Of a DNA stretch of 64,000 bases, positions 46,663 through 58,610 are shown in pieces. Numbering within the stretch: the first letter of the stretch is position 1; each line of letters opens with the position of its first letter. The DNA is from Pyrinomonadaceae bacterium (GTDB taxonomy: Bacteria > Acidobacteriota > Blastocatellia > Pyrinomonadales > Pyrinomonadaceae), in assembly GCA_017983495.1 (NCBI GenBank), contig JAGOBH010000008.1, forward strand, positions 96,194 through 160,193, written 5' to 3'. A program made the position numbers and the translations under genes. A model generated the notes under the pieces. That model worked only from the letters and a program-made list of their open reading frames with translations. It was not told the origin of the DNA and searched no databases.

Positions 46663-48834
46663 ATGAAAAAGTTCGTCTTATTGATCGTTGCGTTGGTTGT
46701 TTTACAGATTTCGGTTTCCGCTCAGGATCCTGCCATTCGCCGTCTCGAAAAGCTTGCGGCCCGGGTCACGATCACCCGCGACACCTGGGGAATTGCTCAC
46801 GTGAAAGGTAAGACCGACGCAGACGCGGTCTTTGGGGCGATGTACGCACAGGCTGAAGACGATTTTAACCGCATTGAGACGAATTACCTTAATTCACTTG
46901 GACGTCTTGCCGAGGCCGAGGGGGAAAAGGCGATCTGGAGTGACCTTCGCCAGCGGCTCTTCATCGATGCGGGCGAGCTTAAGGTGCAGTACTTATCGAG
47001 TCCGGCATGGCTTCGCAAACTGATGAATGCCTGGGCTGACGGCCTTAATTACTACCTCGCGACTCACCCCAACGTCAAGCCGCGGGTGATCACAAAATTC
47101 GAGCCGTGGATGCCGCTTTCGTTCAGCGAGGGAAGTATCGGCGGCGACATCGAGAGCATCGACCTTGCCCAGCTTCGGGCGTTTTATGACGGCGGGATGG
47201 CCGCAACTGTCGCTCGCCAGGAATCCGATCCGTTTCCCGAACCGCTCGGTTCGAACGGCTTTGCAATCTCGCCAAAAAATGCAAAAGACGGCAAGGCATT
47301 ACTTCTGGTCAATCCGCACACGTCATTTTTCTTTCGGTCCGAGCTGCAGATGACCAGTGACGAAGGGCTGAATGCTTATGGTGCCTCGACCTGGGGCCAG
47401 TTCTTTATCTATCAGGGGTTTAACGAGCGTCTCGGCTGGATGCACACGTCCAGCGATGTTGACGCGATCGACGAATGGCTTGAGACGATCGTTAAAAAGG
47501 ACGGAAAAGTCCTTTACAAACACGGCTCTGCCGAACGCCCGATGAGCGTCAAAATGATCTCAGTTCCATACAGAACCGAAAAGGGATTGGCGAACCGTAC
47601 GTTTACGACCTACAGCACGCACCACGGGCCGGTCATTCGTGCCGAGGGCGGAAAATGGGTAAGCATCGGGCTGATGAACGAACCGGTCAAGGCTCTGATG
47701 CAATCGTACGGGCGGACAAAGGCTAAGAACTACAAGGAATTCAAGCAAGTGATGCAGCTCCAGGCCAATTCGTCCAACGCGACGATCTACGCTGACGCGG
47801 ACGGCAACATCGCCTACATTCACCCGAACTTTATCCCGCGTCGCGACACCACATTCGACTGGAAAAAGCCCGTCGACGGCAGCGATCCGGCTTCGGACTG
47901 GAAAGGCCTGCACACTTTCGACGAATCTCCGAACCTATTCAATCCGGCGAGCGGCTGGCTTTTTAACACCAACAATTGGCCCTGGTCCGCGGCCGGGCCG
48001 AGCAGCCTTAAACAAAGCGATTATCCAAAATATGTTGACAACGGCGTCGAAAATGCCCGCGGCATTCACGCCATTCGTTTGCTCGAAAACCGACGCGATT
48101 TTACGCTCGAATCGCTGAATACCACCGCTTACGACAGCCTAATGCCGTGGTTCGAAAAGCCGATCCCGGCGCTTATAAAGGCGTGGGACCAACTGCCGGC
48201 CGGCGATCCTCTGAAAGAAAAACTCTCGGGACAAATAGCTCAATTGCGCAACTGGGATATGCGCTGGTCGACCGCGTCGGTGCCGACATCGCTGGCCGTT
48301 TTTTGGGGCGAAGCTTCTGTGCGAAGGATAGCCTCAGATGCCCGCCGCGACGGCATAGCGCTCGAGGAGTATATCGGTACCAAGATGCCCGCTCGACAGA
48401 TGCTCGAAACGCTCGCTGAGGTTTCCGATAAACTCGCTGCCGATTTTGGCACATGGAAGACGCCCTGGGGTGAGATAAACCGTTTTCAGCGGCTGACCAA
48501 CGAAATTATTCATCCATTCGACGATTCGAAACCGAGCATTCCCGTCGGATTTGCGTCGGGAAATTTCGGTTCGCTCGCCTCGTTTGGGGCGAGGTCGTAT
48601 AAGGGATCGAAGAAGATCTACGGAACCTACGGCAATAGCTTTGTCGCTGTTGTCGAGTTTGGCAAAACTGTCCGGGCACGAGCCATAACGGCCGGCGGCC
48701 AGAGCGGCGATGTAGCGTCTAAGCACTTCAACGACCAGGCCGAGCGGTACTCAAAGGGCGACCTTAGGGAAGTTTATTTCTACCCGGCTCAGCTCCGCGG
48801 GAATACCGAACGAAGTTACGTTCCGGGAAAGTAG
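46663..48834 (+). CDS. Penicillin acylase family (Ntn) amidohydrolase
   Basis: A 723-residue precursor with a Sec signal peptide (1-20, SVSA|QDP). The alpha part has VTITRDTWGIAHVKGKTD and AMYAQAEDDFNR. The autoprocessing site is LG|SNGFAISP near residue 200, with Ser as the new N-terminal nucleophile, then LLLVNPHT. Family members cleave acyl-amides such as N-acyl homoserine lactones, beta-lactam side chains or aculeacin. The beta chain ends near ERSYVPGK. It acts in the periplasm; the substrate is unknown. A GAGGTG ribosome-binding site precedes it. Confidence 0.92.
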   Translation: MKKFVLLIVALVVLQISVSAQDPAIRRLEKLAARVTITRDTWGIAHVKGKTDADAVFGAMYAQAEDDFNRIETNYLNSLGRLAEAEGEKAIWSDLRQRLFIDAGELKVQYLSSPAWLRKLMNAWADGLNYYLATHPNVKPRVITKFEPWMPLSFSEGSIGGDIESIDLAQLRAFYDGGMAATVARQESDPFPEPLGSNGFAISPKNAKDGKALLLVNPHTSFFFRSELQMTSDEGLNAYGASTWGQFFIYQGFNERLGWMHTSSDVDAIDEWLETIVKKDGKVLYKHGSAERPMSVKMISVPYRTEKGLANRTFTTYSTHHGPVIRAEGGKWVSIGLMNEPVKALMQSYGRTKAKNYKEFKQVMQLQANSSNATIYADADGNIAYIHPNFIPRRDTTFDWKKPVDGSDPASDWKGLHTFDESPNLFNPASGWLFNTNNWPWSAAGPSSLKQSDYPKYVDNGVENARGIHAIRLLENRRDFTLESLNTTAYDSLMPWFEKPIPALIKAWDQLPAGDPLKEKLSGQIAQLRNWDMRWSTASVPTSLAVFWGEASVRRIASDARRDGIALEEYIGTKMPARQMLETLAEVSDKLAADFGTWKTPWGEINRFQRLTNEIIHPFDDSKPSIPVGFASGNFGSLASFGARSYKGSKKIYGTYGNSFVAVVEFGKTVRARAITAGGQSGDVASKHFNDQAERYSKGDLREVYFYPAQLRGNTERSYVPGK

Positions 48835-48910
48835 TGGCGATATATGTCGTAGCTGCCTGCGAAGCCGGTACTATTGCTTTCCTTTTGGATATGAAATATC
48901 CTAGGTGCGC

Positions 48911-49189
48911 ATGGACATATACTTTCTGATATTCTCGTTGTTCTTCCCGCGTATTGTCCTGCTCGTTACGCTGTTCTTGTATCCGGCGTCATTTCCGGTA
49001 AACACGGTACCGCAATGGGCAGACATCCTGCTCGGTGTCTTTATGCCGCGGGTCTTGATACTCCTCTATATTTATCAGAATATGGGTGCCGATAACGTTT
49101 GGTTCATCGCTCACCTGGTCGTCATAATCCTGGCCTACTTTGGCGGTGGACGCGAAACTCACCGGCGACGGCGTCGCACAGTTGAATAG
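48911..49189 (+). CDS. Small polytopic membrane protein, unknown
   Basis: About 92 residues with three predicted membrane helices (YFLIFSLFFPRIVLLVTLFL, ILLGVFMPRVLILLYIYQN, VWFIAHLVVIILAYFGG) and an Arg-rich tail. ATG at 48911 has TAGGTG in front; GTG at 48905 is an alternative. Not recognised; it ends just before a bidirectional terminator. Confidence 0.65.
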   Translation: MDIYFLIFSLFFPRIVLLVTLFLYPASFPVNTVPQWADILLGVFMPRVLILLYIYQNMGADNVWFIAHLVVIILAYFGGGRETHRRRRRTVE

Positions 49190-49223
49190 GGAAGTTCATC
49201 CAATAGTACGTAACCAATATAAG

Positions 49224-49252
49224 AAAAGCCCGGCAAAACGCCGGGCTTTCTC
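49224..49252. terminator. Bidirectional terminator between the small membrane gene and ahcY
   Basis: Ten-base stem AAAGCCCGGC / GCCGGGCTTT with a five-base loop, T-rich on both sides. It can end the plus-strand gene (49189) and the convergent ahcY transcript (49308). Confidence 0.9.
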
Positions 49253-49307
49253 ATTTGAGTTGTATTCGGGCCGCTGGTCACTGACCACCGGCATCCGACC
49301 ACTTTCC

Positions 49308-51747
<2,440 letters not shown>

Positions 51748-51812
51748 TTGTTTACGTAACTCCTTATCTAGGGTTGTATTAATTGGAATCTGCTATAGAT
51801 AACAAAACGATA

Positions 51813-51841
51813 ATCATAGCCTTTAACAGTCAAAGTGTCAA
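51813..51841 (-). promoter_or_regulatory. Sigma-70 promoter of metK-ahcY
   Basis: On the minus strand TTGACA (51836-51841) and TATGAT (51813-51818) with a 17-base spacer, nearly consensus. The start would be near 51806, giving a leader of about 60 bases. No SAM or SAH riboswitch fold was recognised in it. Confidence 0.8.
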
Positions 51842-52092
51842 AGCTGTGGGCTCCGCACAGGCGGCAACAAGGGCGGAATCGAAACTAGGTGGTGATCGTC
51901 TAACAGGATGAAGCGACGAGATTGTCGTGAGGTTACCGATTCGATTAGTTCGGCCCAACCAACAACGATCGAAGGGAAGCCCAATAAGTGCATTAATTGC
52001 AGTGCTTAAGCACTTTCCCGTGAAATCGTCGCATATAGTCTGCGTCTGATAATAGAGATTATGTAATATCTGGATAGCGCTTAAGCCGGCAT
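51842..52092. other. Intergenic region between bifunctional nuclease and metK
   Basis: About 250 bases with no supported gene. A copy of the 12-mer TGCGTCTGATAA lies at 52041-52052, the same short repeat found in lptFG and after the marR-linked gene. Confidence 0.4.
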
Positions 52093-52575
52093 TTAGCCGA
52101 TCAGTTCCGGCCACTCTTCCGGCGGCGGATTATCGTCATCAATGTCAGCAACCGGTGGGCTCGCGGCCGAAGAAAGGTCGAGTACCCTTTGCTCAACAAA
52201 TATCGGACAATCAAGCCGCAGAGCCAGAGCGATCGCGTCTGAGGGGCGTGCGTCCAGAAATACGGCGTCACCCTTTTTATCAAGCAACTCGATACGAGCG
52301 TAAAATGTATTTTCCGAGAGATCGGTTACGACGACGCCCGAGGCGAGCAACCCGCACTCAATAATGACGTTTCTAAGCAGATCGTGCGTCATCGGCCGCT
52401 GCGGGACGATCTTTTCGATCTCCAGAGCGATAGCGTTGGCCTCAAAAGCACCGACCCATATAGGCAGAACGACCTCGGTCTCTACGCCCTTAAGCACCAC
52501 GATCGGAGTGTTCGTGTTCGGGTCCATTATCAAGGCACCAATTTTGACTTCTACTAATGACGGATCTGCGTCCAT
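52093..52575 (-). CDS. Bifunctional nuclease family protein (DUF151)
   Basis: A 160-residue protein of the bifunctional nuclease domain family. The signature runs VEVKIGALIMDPNTNTPIVV, LPIWVGAFEANAIALEIE, PMTHDLLRNVI and LDARPSDAIALALRLDCPIF. A plant member has DNase and RNase activity; bacterial roles are not established. The ATG at 52575 lies five bases beyond the miaB stop. The tail is acidic and Pro-rich. Confidence 0.9.
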   Translation of the reverse strand: MDADPSLVEVKIGALIMDPNTNTPIVVLKGVETEVVLPIWVGAFEANAIALEIEKIVPQRPMTHDLLRNVIIECGLLASGVVVTDLSENTFYARIELLDKKGDAVFLDARPSDAIALALRLDCPIFVEQRVLDLSSAASPPVADIDDDNPPPEEWPELIG

Positions 52576-52579
52576 AATC

Positions 52580-53905
52580 TTAAGCGATCTCCCCAAACAA
52601 TGAATTTGCCCTGATATCCGTGATCTTTACGTCGACGATCTGTCCGAGCAGATCCTCTGAACCAACGAAATTAACTAGTTTCTGACAGGTCGAATGTCCC
52701 GTGAGTCCGCCGTTTGTACGGCTCGACGGACGCTCGACAAGAACTTTAAGCACTTTATTAAGATATCTTTGTAACCTGTTGTTCTGACTGCGTTTCTGGG
52801 CGGCCTCGACCTCGATAAATCGACGTGTTTTCTCCTCAACAGGTACATCATCTTCCATCTCATAGGCCGGCGTGCCGGGCCGCGGCGAGTACCTGAAAAT
52901 ATACGCACTATCAAACTCGCAGTACTCGACCATTTTGACGGTCTGCTGAAAATCTTCTTCGGTCTCGCCCGGAAATCCTACAATAATGTCGGTCGTCAAC
53001 GCGATATCGATCGGCGAAGCCTTGATCCGGTCGATCTTTGCCAGGTATTTTTCGATCGTATGGCCGCGTTTCATTGCCGCAAGGACCTTGCTGCTGCCGG
53101 ATTGGACCGGCAAATGCACCCAATTGCACAAATTTTCGTGCGTTTCGAGGGCTTCGACGATGTCTTCGTTAAAATCACGGGGAAATGAGGTCGCAAACTT
53201 GATCCGCTCCATGCCGGTCGCGGCGACTGCCCGCAAAAGCCTGGAGAACGCCGACTTCCCTGCAAATCCTTCGAGCCCCGATTCGCTCTCGGGCTTATAA
53301 CTATTGACGTTTTGCCCGATCAGGTGGACTTCTTTGACGCCTTTTCGGCGTAGTTCGAGCACCTGACGAATGATGTCGGACGCGAGCAGGCTGCGTTCCC
53401 TGCCGCGTGAAAACGGCACGATACAGTACGTGCAAAACTTATTGCAGCCCTCAATTATCGGCAAAAACGCGATATACGGCGAATGGCGGTGATTGTCGGC
53501 GACGGTCCAGTCGTAATCCGCTTCACGGTCGCCGAGATCGACCACCGGCTCCTCAAAAGCCAGCGTTTTCGCTATTGCATCGGCCACTCGGCCGACCGCC
53601 TGCGTCCCGAGAACAAAATCCACACCCTCGATCTTTTTGAACAAAGTCTCGCCTTCAAGCTGTGCGACACAGCCCATGACACCGACGACAGGTTTCGGCC
53701 TGTCGGAGTGTCGGATATGGCCGACTCGGGTGTATAATTTGTGTTCAGCCTTTTCCCGAACTGAGCAAGTATTGAATATTACAACGTCAGCCGATGCCTC
53801 GTCGTCGGTCATCTGATAACCACGGCTGGCAAGCGTCGTCGAGATCCGTTCCGAATCTGAGACATTCATTTGACAGCCGTAGGTTTCGAGATAAACTTTT
53901 TTCAT
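52580..53905 (-). CDS. miaB: tRNA-2-methylthio-N6-dimethylallyladenosine synthase
   Basis: A 441-residue radical-SAM methylthiotransferase. The family N-terminus KKVYLETYGCQMNVSDSERI sets the start at ATG 53905. The first cluster uses Cys in YGCQMN, NTCSVRE and GCVAQ; the radical-SAM cluster is GCNKFCTYCIVPFSRG. A TRAM domain ends the protein (VERPSS...VDVKITDI). It thiolates A37 of tRNAs. The start codon is only two bases from the dnaE start on the other strand, and no Shine-Dalgarno site is visible. Confidence 0.95.
   Translation of the reverse strand: MKKVYLETYGCQMNVSDSERISTTLASRGYQMTDDEASADVVIFNTCSVREKAEHKLYTRVGHIRHSDRPKPVVGVMGCVAQLEGETLFKKIEGVDFVLGTQAVGRVADAIAKTLAFEEPVVDLGDREADYDWTVADNHRHSPYIAFLPIIEGCNKFCTYCIVPFSRGRERSLLASDIIRQVLELRRKGVKEVHLIGQNVNSYKPESESGLEGFAGKSAFSRLLRAVAATGMERIKFATSFPRDFNEDIVEALETHENLCNWVHLPVQSGSSKVLAAMKRGHTIEKYLAKIDRIKASPIDIALTTDIIVGFPGETEEDFQQTVKMVEYCEFDSAYIFRYSPRPGTPAYEMEDDVPVEEKTRRFIEVEAAQKRSQNNRLQRYLNKVLKVLVERPSSRTNGGLTGHSTCQKLVNFVGSEDLLGQIVDVKITDIRANSLFGEIA
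53870..53897 (+). promoter_or_regulatory. Possible dnaE promoter inside miaB
   Basis: TTGACA (53870-53875), 16-base spacer, TAAACT (53892-53897). The predicted start falls at 53904-53908, almost on the dnaE ATG, which would give a leaderless or near-leaderless message. Consistent with the missing ribosome-binding site; experimental proof is absent. Confidence 0.45.
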
Positions 53906-53907
53906 AA

Positions 53908-56900
53908 ATGCCGAAAGAACCCGAATACAAGCCATTTTCAGACCGCGATTTCGTGCACCTTCATTTGCATTCAGATTATAGCCTGTTGCAAAGCACAATC
54001 CAACTAAAGCCTCTCGCCAAACGGCTCGACGAGTTTGATCTAAAGGCCTGTGCTCTTACGGATTACGGCAATATGTATGGTGCGGTTTCGTTTTACAATA
54101 CGCTGATCGAAAAGAACATCAAGCCGATCATCGGTTACGAAGCTTACCTCACGACGGGCAGCCGTTTGGACCCAAGTTCGGTGCTTCGTCCGGGCGAAAA
54201 GCCCTATTACCGGCTTGTTTTGCTTGCGAGCAATCTCGACGGCTACCGAAATCTCGCTTTTCTCGCCTCTAAGGCATTTACCGAGGGCTTTCTACACCGT
54301 CCGAGGATCGATATGGAGATCCTCGCCGAGCATAGTGCCGGTTTGATCGGGCTTTCGTCCGGATTTGACGAGGTGATCGGCCATTATCTCAATAACGGCG
54401 ACGAATCGCGTGCGATCGAGGCGGCAAAGCAGTTTGAGGATGTGTTTGGTGTCGGGAACTTCTTTCTTGAGATACAGGATCATGCCGACGGCATGGCGGC
54501 TGATGCGACCCGCAAAATAGTTGAGTTTTCCAAGGTTTCTGGGCTTCCGCTCGTGGCGACAAACGATGTTCACTACCTGAATCGCGACGATGCCCGGGCC
54601 CGCGAGGCTCTGATCGCACTCAACGACGGCCGCACGTTGGGCGATAACGCGTCTACCTCGCCCGAAACATCGCTCCGTTACCTGCGTTCGGCCGCGGAAA
54701 TGTGGGATATTTTTGGCGAGGAACTGCCGGAATCGCTTACAAACACGCTCAGGATCGCCGACATGTGCCAGTTCGTCATGCCGCAGGGCGACGAACACCG
54801 GCAGCTGCCGAGTTTCCCGATACCGCCGGAGTTTAGCTCGATGACCGAGGACGATTATTTCGTCAAGGTCCTCAATGACGGTTTCGAGGAGCGAAAACAG
54901 TCGGAGTGGGACGTTCTCGAGGCGGACGGCCGGCTCAAACATAATATCGGCGAATACAAAGACCGTCTCGATATCGAGATCGCGACGATCCGGCGGATGG
55001 GCTTTGCCGGTTACTTTCTTATCGTCTGGGATTTCATCCGGTACGCACGCGAACAAGGCATTCCGGTCGGCCCCGGCCGCGGTTCGGCGGCCGGGTCGCT
55101 GGCGGCTTATGTTATGCGGATCACCGATGTCGATCCGCTCCAGCACGAACTGCTCTTCGAACGTTTTCTCAATCCCGAACGTATCTCGATGCCCGATATC
55201 GACATCGATTTCTGCATCCGCGGCCGCGGCGACGTTATCGACCACGTGACCGAGCTTTACGGCCGCGATTCGGTTTGTCAGATCGTTACGTTTGGAACGA
55301 TGGCGTCGCGTGCGGCTATCAAGGACGTCGGCCGTGTGCTCAGCATGTCGTATGGCGACGTCGAGCGGATCGCGAAAATGATCCCGCCGCCGGTCCGCGG
55401 CCGCAACGTCAGCATTTCACAGGCGATCAAAGAGGTTCCGGAGCTTGCGGCCGCGATGAAATCCGACCCAAAGGTCAAGGAACTTGTCGACCTCGCACTC
55501 CGCATCGAAGGCTGCGCACGCCACACGTCGGTCCACGCGGCCGGCGTCGTCATCAGCCCGCGGCCGCTGCACGAGCTTGTTCCGGTCAAGATCAACGACA
55601 AGGACGAATTGACATCTCAGTATCCGATGAACGACCTCGAAAAGGTCGGGATGCTCAAGATGGATTTTCTCGGGCTGACGACGCTGACGGTCATCGCCGA
55701 CTGTCTCGCGTCGATCAAGGAAAAGCTCGGCGACACGATCGACTGGACCAAAATCCCGAACAACGAAGAGAAAACGATGCAGCTCTTTGGCGAAGGCCGC
55801 ACCGAGGCTATCTTCCAGTTTGAATCCTCGGGCATGGCCGACATGTGCCGCCGGCTCAAGCCAAAAGAGCTCGAAGACCTGTCTGCCCTCAACGCACTCT
55901 ATCGTCCCGGCCCGCTCGACGGCGGTATGATCGACGATTTTATCGATCGTCATCGGGGCATCAAGCCGGTCGAATACATCGTCCCCGAGATGGAGGACAT
56001 TCTCGGCAACACTTTCGGCGTTCTCGTCTATCAGGAACAGATCATGCAGCTGGCGCAAAAGCTGGCGGGCTACAGTCTCGGCGAAGCCGATCTGATGCGG
56101 CGGGCGATGGGTAAGAAAAAGATCGAAGAAATGGCCGTTCACGAAGAAAAATTCGTTGACGGTGCCGTCGAACGCGGCATTAAGAAAAAGACCGCTAAAG
56201 AGATATTCGATCTGATGGCGAAGTTTGCCGATTACGGCTTTAACCGCAGCCACTCGATGGCGTACGCGGTGCTCGCGTTCCAGACGGCGTACCTCAAGGC
56301 ACACTATCCGGCACATTTCTACGCCGCCGTGCTATCGCACGAAGCCCAGGACAGCGCCAAGGTCTATAAATATTCGACCGAGCTGCGTTCGCTCGGCCTC
56401 GAGCTGCTGCCGCCGGACATCAACGAGAGCGACGAAGGCTTTACGCCCGGCGACGGTGCCGTCCGCTACGGCCTGACGGCGATCAAGGGCATGGGCACGA
56501 CCAGCGTTCAGGCGGTGGTCGAGGCACGCAAGAGTGGTAAATTTACCTCGCTGTACGATTTCTGTTCGCGGCTCGGGGCTGGTGCGGTCAATAAACGCGG
56601 GCTCGAGAGCCTGATCGCGGCCGGTGCGTTCGACACAATGATGCCCGAAGGCACGACCTCGGGCGAATGGCGCGCACGTCTGACGGCGGCGATCGAACCG
56701 GCGTTGCAGCACGGCCAGCGTATGGCTGAGGACCGTGTACGCGGTCAAAATGCCCTCTTCGGAGCGGCCGAGGCCGAGGAGATGACATCGGACGACGCAC
56801 TTCCCTATGCGGTCGCGTGGACGCAGACCGAGGTTTCGCAGCACGAAAAAGCGTCGATCGGGTTTTACCTGTCGGCACACCCGCTCGACAATTACAACGG

Positions 56901-57450
56901 TCTGCTCGGCGGTATGAACCTGCGCAACATTGCCGAATTTGACACGCTCAAGGGCGGCGACGTCGTCACGATGGCGGGCATTATCTCGGGCCTGCAGGTG
57001 CGGCAGAGCAAAAAAGGCAACCGGTTTTGTATGTTCAGGCTCGAGGACCGTTCGGGCGGTATCAAATCTATCGCCTGGGGCGAGGCGTACCAGAAATTTT
57101 CGGCGTTTCTCAAGGACGACGAGATGGTCATCATCGACGGCCGCATCGAGGCAGCCGACGGACAGGAACCGACGCTGATCATCAACGAGGTGCGTTCGCT
57201 GGACGAATCGGTCGCCGCCGCCGCCCGTTCGATCAATATCACGATCCCGCCCGCTCTCAGCGATCAGGCGTCGCTCGAGCAGATCTTCGTGCTGCTCGGC
57301 TCATACCACGGCCGCTGTGAGGTTTTCATCGATCTCCCGGCCGACGACACGCTCGTCAAGGTCCACGCCCCCGGCACCCGCGTCGAAGGCAGCCGTGCCC
57401 TCCAACGCGAACTAGAATCCCGAGGCTGCTCCGTCGCCTGGACCCACTAA
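53908..57450 (+). CDS. dnaE: DNA polymerase III alpha subunit
   Basis: An 1180-residue replicative polymerase of the DnaE type. The PHP domain opens FVHLHLHSDYSLLQSTIQLK. The polymerase core has GPGRGSAAGSLAAYVMRITD, the catalytic MPDIDIDFC and ALYRPGPLDGGMIDDFI. Fingers and tandem helix-hairpin-helix follow, then an OB fold (DVVTMAGIISGLQVRQSKKG). Length is typical. It ends before the repeat-rich island. Confidence 0.97.
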   Translation: MPKEPEYKPFSDRDFVHLHLHSDYSLLQSTIQLKPLAKRLDEFDLKACALTDYGNMYGAVSFYNTLIEKNIKPIIGYEAYLTTGSRLDPSSVLRPGEKPYYRLVLLASNLDGYRNLAFLASKAFTEGFLHRPRIDMEILAEHSAGLIGLSSGFDEVIGHYLNNGDESRAIEAAKQFEDVFGVGNFFLEIQDHADGMAADATRKIVEFSKVSGLPLVATNDVHYLNRDDARAREALIALNDGRTLGDNASTSPETSLRYLRSAAEMWDIFGEELPESLTNTLRIADMCQFVMPQGDEHRQLPSFPIPPEFSSMTEDDYFVKVLNDGFEERKQSEWDVLEADGRLKHNIGEYKDRLDIEIATIRRMGFAGYFLIVWDFIRYAREQGIPVGPGRGSAAGSLAAYVMRITDVDPLQHELLFERFLNPERISMPDIDIDFCIRGRGDVIDHVTELYGRDSVCQIVTFGTMASRAAIKDVGRVLSMSYGDVERIAKMIPPPVRGRNVSISQAIKEVPELAAAMKSDPKVKELVDLALRIEGCARHTSVHAAGVVISPRPLHELVPVKINDKDELTSQYPMNDLEKVGMLKMDFLGLTTLTVIADCLASIKEKLGDTIDWTKIPNNEEKTMQLFGEGRTEAIFQFESSGMADMCRRLKPKELEDLSALNALYRPGPLDGGMIDDFIDRHRGIKPVEYIVPEMEDILGNTFGVLVYQEQIMQLAQKLAGYSLGEADLMRRAMGKKKIEEMAVHEEKFVDGAVERGIKKKTAKEIFDLMAKFADYGFNRSHSMAYAVLAFQTAYLKAHYPAHFYAAVLSHEAQDSAKVYKYSTELRSLGLELLPPDINESDEGFTPGDGAVRYGLTAIKGMGTTSVQAVVEARKSGKFTSLYDFCSRLGAGAVNKRGLESLIAAGAFDTMMPEGTTSGEWRARLTAAIEPALQHGQRMAEDRVRGQNALFGAAEAEEMTSDDALPYAVAWTQTEVSQHEKASIGFYLSAHPLDNYNGLLGGMNLRNIAEFDTLKGGDVVTMAGIISGLQVRQSKKGNRFCMFRLEDRSGGIKSIAWGEAYQKFSAFLKDDEMVIIDGRIEAADGQEPTLIINEVRSLDESVAAAARSINITIPPALSDQASLEQIFVLLGSYHGRCEVFIDLPADDTLVKVHAPGTRVEGSRALQRELESRGCSVAWTH

Positions 57451-57475
57451 ATTGCCGCCCGCAGCCTCAATCATT

Positions 57476-57515
57476 TGCCGATCGAAGTGTGCTTAACATC
57501 ATGGGGTAACTTCAT
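57476..57515. repeat. 40-base repeat B, copy 1
   Basis: TGCCGATCGAAGTGTGCTT followed by AACATCATGGGGTAACTTCAT. It matches 60537-60576 except at two positions. It lies 44 bases beyond the stop of the 270-residue gene. Confidence 0.75.
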
Positions 57516-57559
57516 AAAAGACCCTCACGTCTGAGAGAGGAACGTAACTTTCTTTGCCC

Positions 57560-58372
57560 TTATATACAACTTTCGATATATGGCCCTGGGTTCTCGAGTG
57601 GATAAAATTGAAACCACTTTGCAATCTTACGTCTCAAAAGCTCCTGTCGTAAATCCTGCGTTAGATAAATCCGCCTATTCGCGCTGGCGTCGGACCCAAA
57701 GTACTCCTGACCGCGGAAGATCTGGTTGGGCGGTTCGCCTTTTAGCGGCGGCAAGAAATCAAGGGGCAACACCACGTATTTCTTTTGTCCGCATTGGCTG
57801 CATAATTCGAACCGCATACCAGACATGTCAAAGAGCCAAGAGGACATCGGCAGGTCAAGCTGCACGACGAGTTCAGACATTTCGCCGGATCGATGGATGA
57901 CAACGGGTAAGAATTTGATCCCCAATGGCAAGAACACCTCCTCGTAAAGCTCCCGCTTTACGAAGATCTCATCAAAAATCCACCCCAACTGAAAAGCCTG
58001 AAACCTGGTCTTATCGGACTTGATGCGGAACGGACTCTTCTGCCCTCCACGATTCATCCCACATTTCAAACAGCGATGCAACGTATCATAAACGTCAACA
58101 AAATCAAAGGTTTCTTGAGGTTGTGGATAGCCAAATGGAGCAAGAGCAGTCAATCCAAGCCAATTTGCTCGATCCAGATCGATTCTGTCAAACTCGGCTC
58201 CTAACGCATGCACTGGGTGGTATGACATAAGTATCTCATTGATGAGTTCAAACTGAGCACTATCGACCCTCACGTATGAGAAAACATCCTCGCTGACAGA
58301 GATTCCAAAAGTTTCCAAGGCCTTGACCTGCTCCGGTTTCCATCGTTCTCCAATGTCATGTACTACTTTCAT
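57560..58372 (-). CDS. Hypothetical protein with two CxxC motifs
   Basis: A 270-residue protein, not recognised. CLKCGMN (near 98) and CSQCGQK (near 193) could bind one zinc. The rest is mixed alpha/beta with aromatic-rich segments (FDFVDVYDTLHR, RFQAFQLGWIFDEIFV). No signal peptide. The ATG follows, after two bases, the stop of the small MPYASQRY frame, so translation may be coupled. Small paired-CxxC proteins occur as immunity proteins of toxin loci, but no toxin is nearby, so this is only a possibility. Confidence 0.65.
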   Translation of the reverse strand: MKVVHDIGERWKPEQVKALETFGISVSEDVFSYVRVDSAQFELINEILMSYHPVHALGAEFDRIDLDRANWLGLTALAPFGYPQPQETFDFVDVYDTLHRCLKCGMNRGGQKSPFRIKSDKTRFQAFQLGWIFDEIFVKRELYEEVFLPLGIKFLPVVIHRSGEMSELVVQLDLPMSSWLFDMSGMRFELCSQCGQKKYVVLPLDFLPPLKGEPPNQIFRGQEYFGSDASANRRIYLTQDLRQELLRRKIAKWFQFYPLENPGPYIESCI

Positions 58373-58374
58373 GC

Positions 58375-58563
58375 TTACGATAATAATCCAAGAGCCTTCA
58401 GTACTTCAGCTGAAGAAATGGGGTTTGGCCTGCGATTCTCCGATTCTATGCCCCGTACCAGACCGCTGAGAGTTCTTGAATATTCGTCAAATGCCCGTTC
58501 GCCCGTCACCGCGCGGTTAGCGATGACCGTGTCCGCTGAATATCGCTGGGAGGCGTATGGCAT
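58375..58563 (-). CDS. Conserved leader frame (copy 1), 62 residues
   Basis: The frame MPYASQRYSADTVIANRA continues to stop two bases before the next gene's ATG. It is shared by all four repeat modules. Its start lies ten bases past a conserved CACAAT element, so the message could be nearly leaderless. The second half here (SGLVRGIESENRRP, then SAEVLKALGLL) faintly resembles an XRE helix-turn-helix end. Coding status is inferred from conservation only. Confidence 0.4.
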   Translation of the reverse strand: MPYASQRYSADTVIANRAVTGERAFDEYSRTLSGLVRGIESENRRPNPISSAEVLKALGLLS

Positions 58564-58610
58564 GATGAGGCTATTGTGTGCGAATTCGTCGCCGTGAGTC
58601 AAGAGATTCT
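58450..58610 (-). repeat. Island repeat A, copy 1 (divergent, truncated)
   Basis: Shares the core around GCTGAATATCGCTGGGAGGC with the other three copies, but differs on both sides and lacks the GC-rich half. The promoter elements are kept despite changed surroundings: minus-strand TTGACT at 58597-58602 and CACAAT at 58573-58578, spacer 18. Confidence 0.8.
58573..58602 (-). promoter_or_regulatory. Promoter in repeat A copy 1
   Basis: TTGACT, 18 bases, CACAAT on the minus strand, ahead of the leader frame of the double-CxxC gene. The spacer sequence differs from that in copies 2-4 while both hexamers are conserved. Confidence 0.5.

Noticed and set aside
51748..51812. SAM or SAH riboswitch before metK-ahcY
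   Set aside because: The leader after the predicted start is only about 60 bases and shows no recognisable fold of these classes.
54292..56316. Long opposite-strand open frames (317 and 299 codons) across dnaE
   Set aside because: They are antisense to a full-length, motif-complete DNA polymerase gene and show only its codon-bias shadow.
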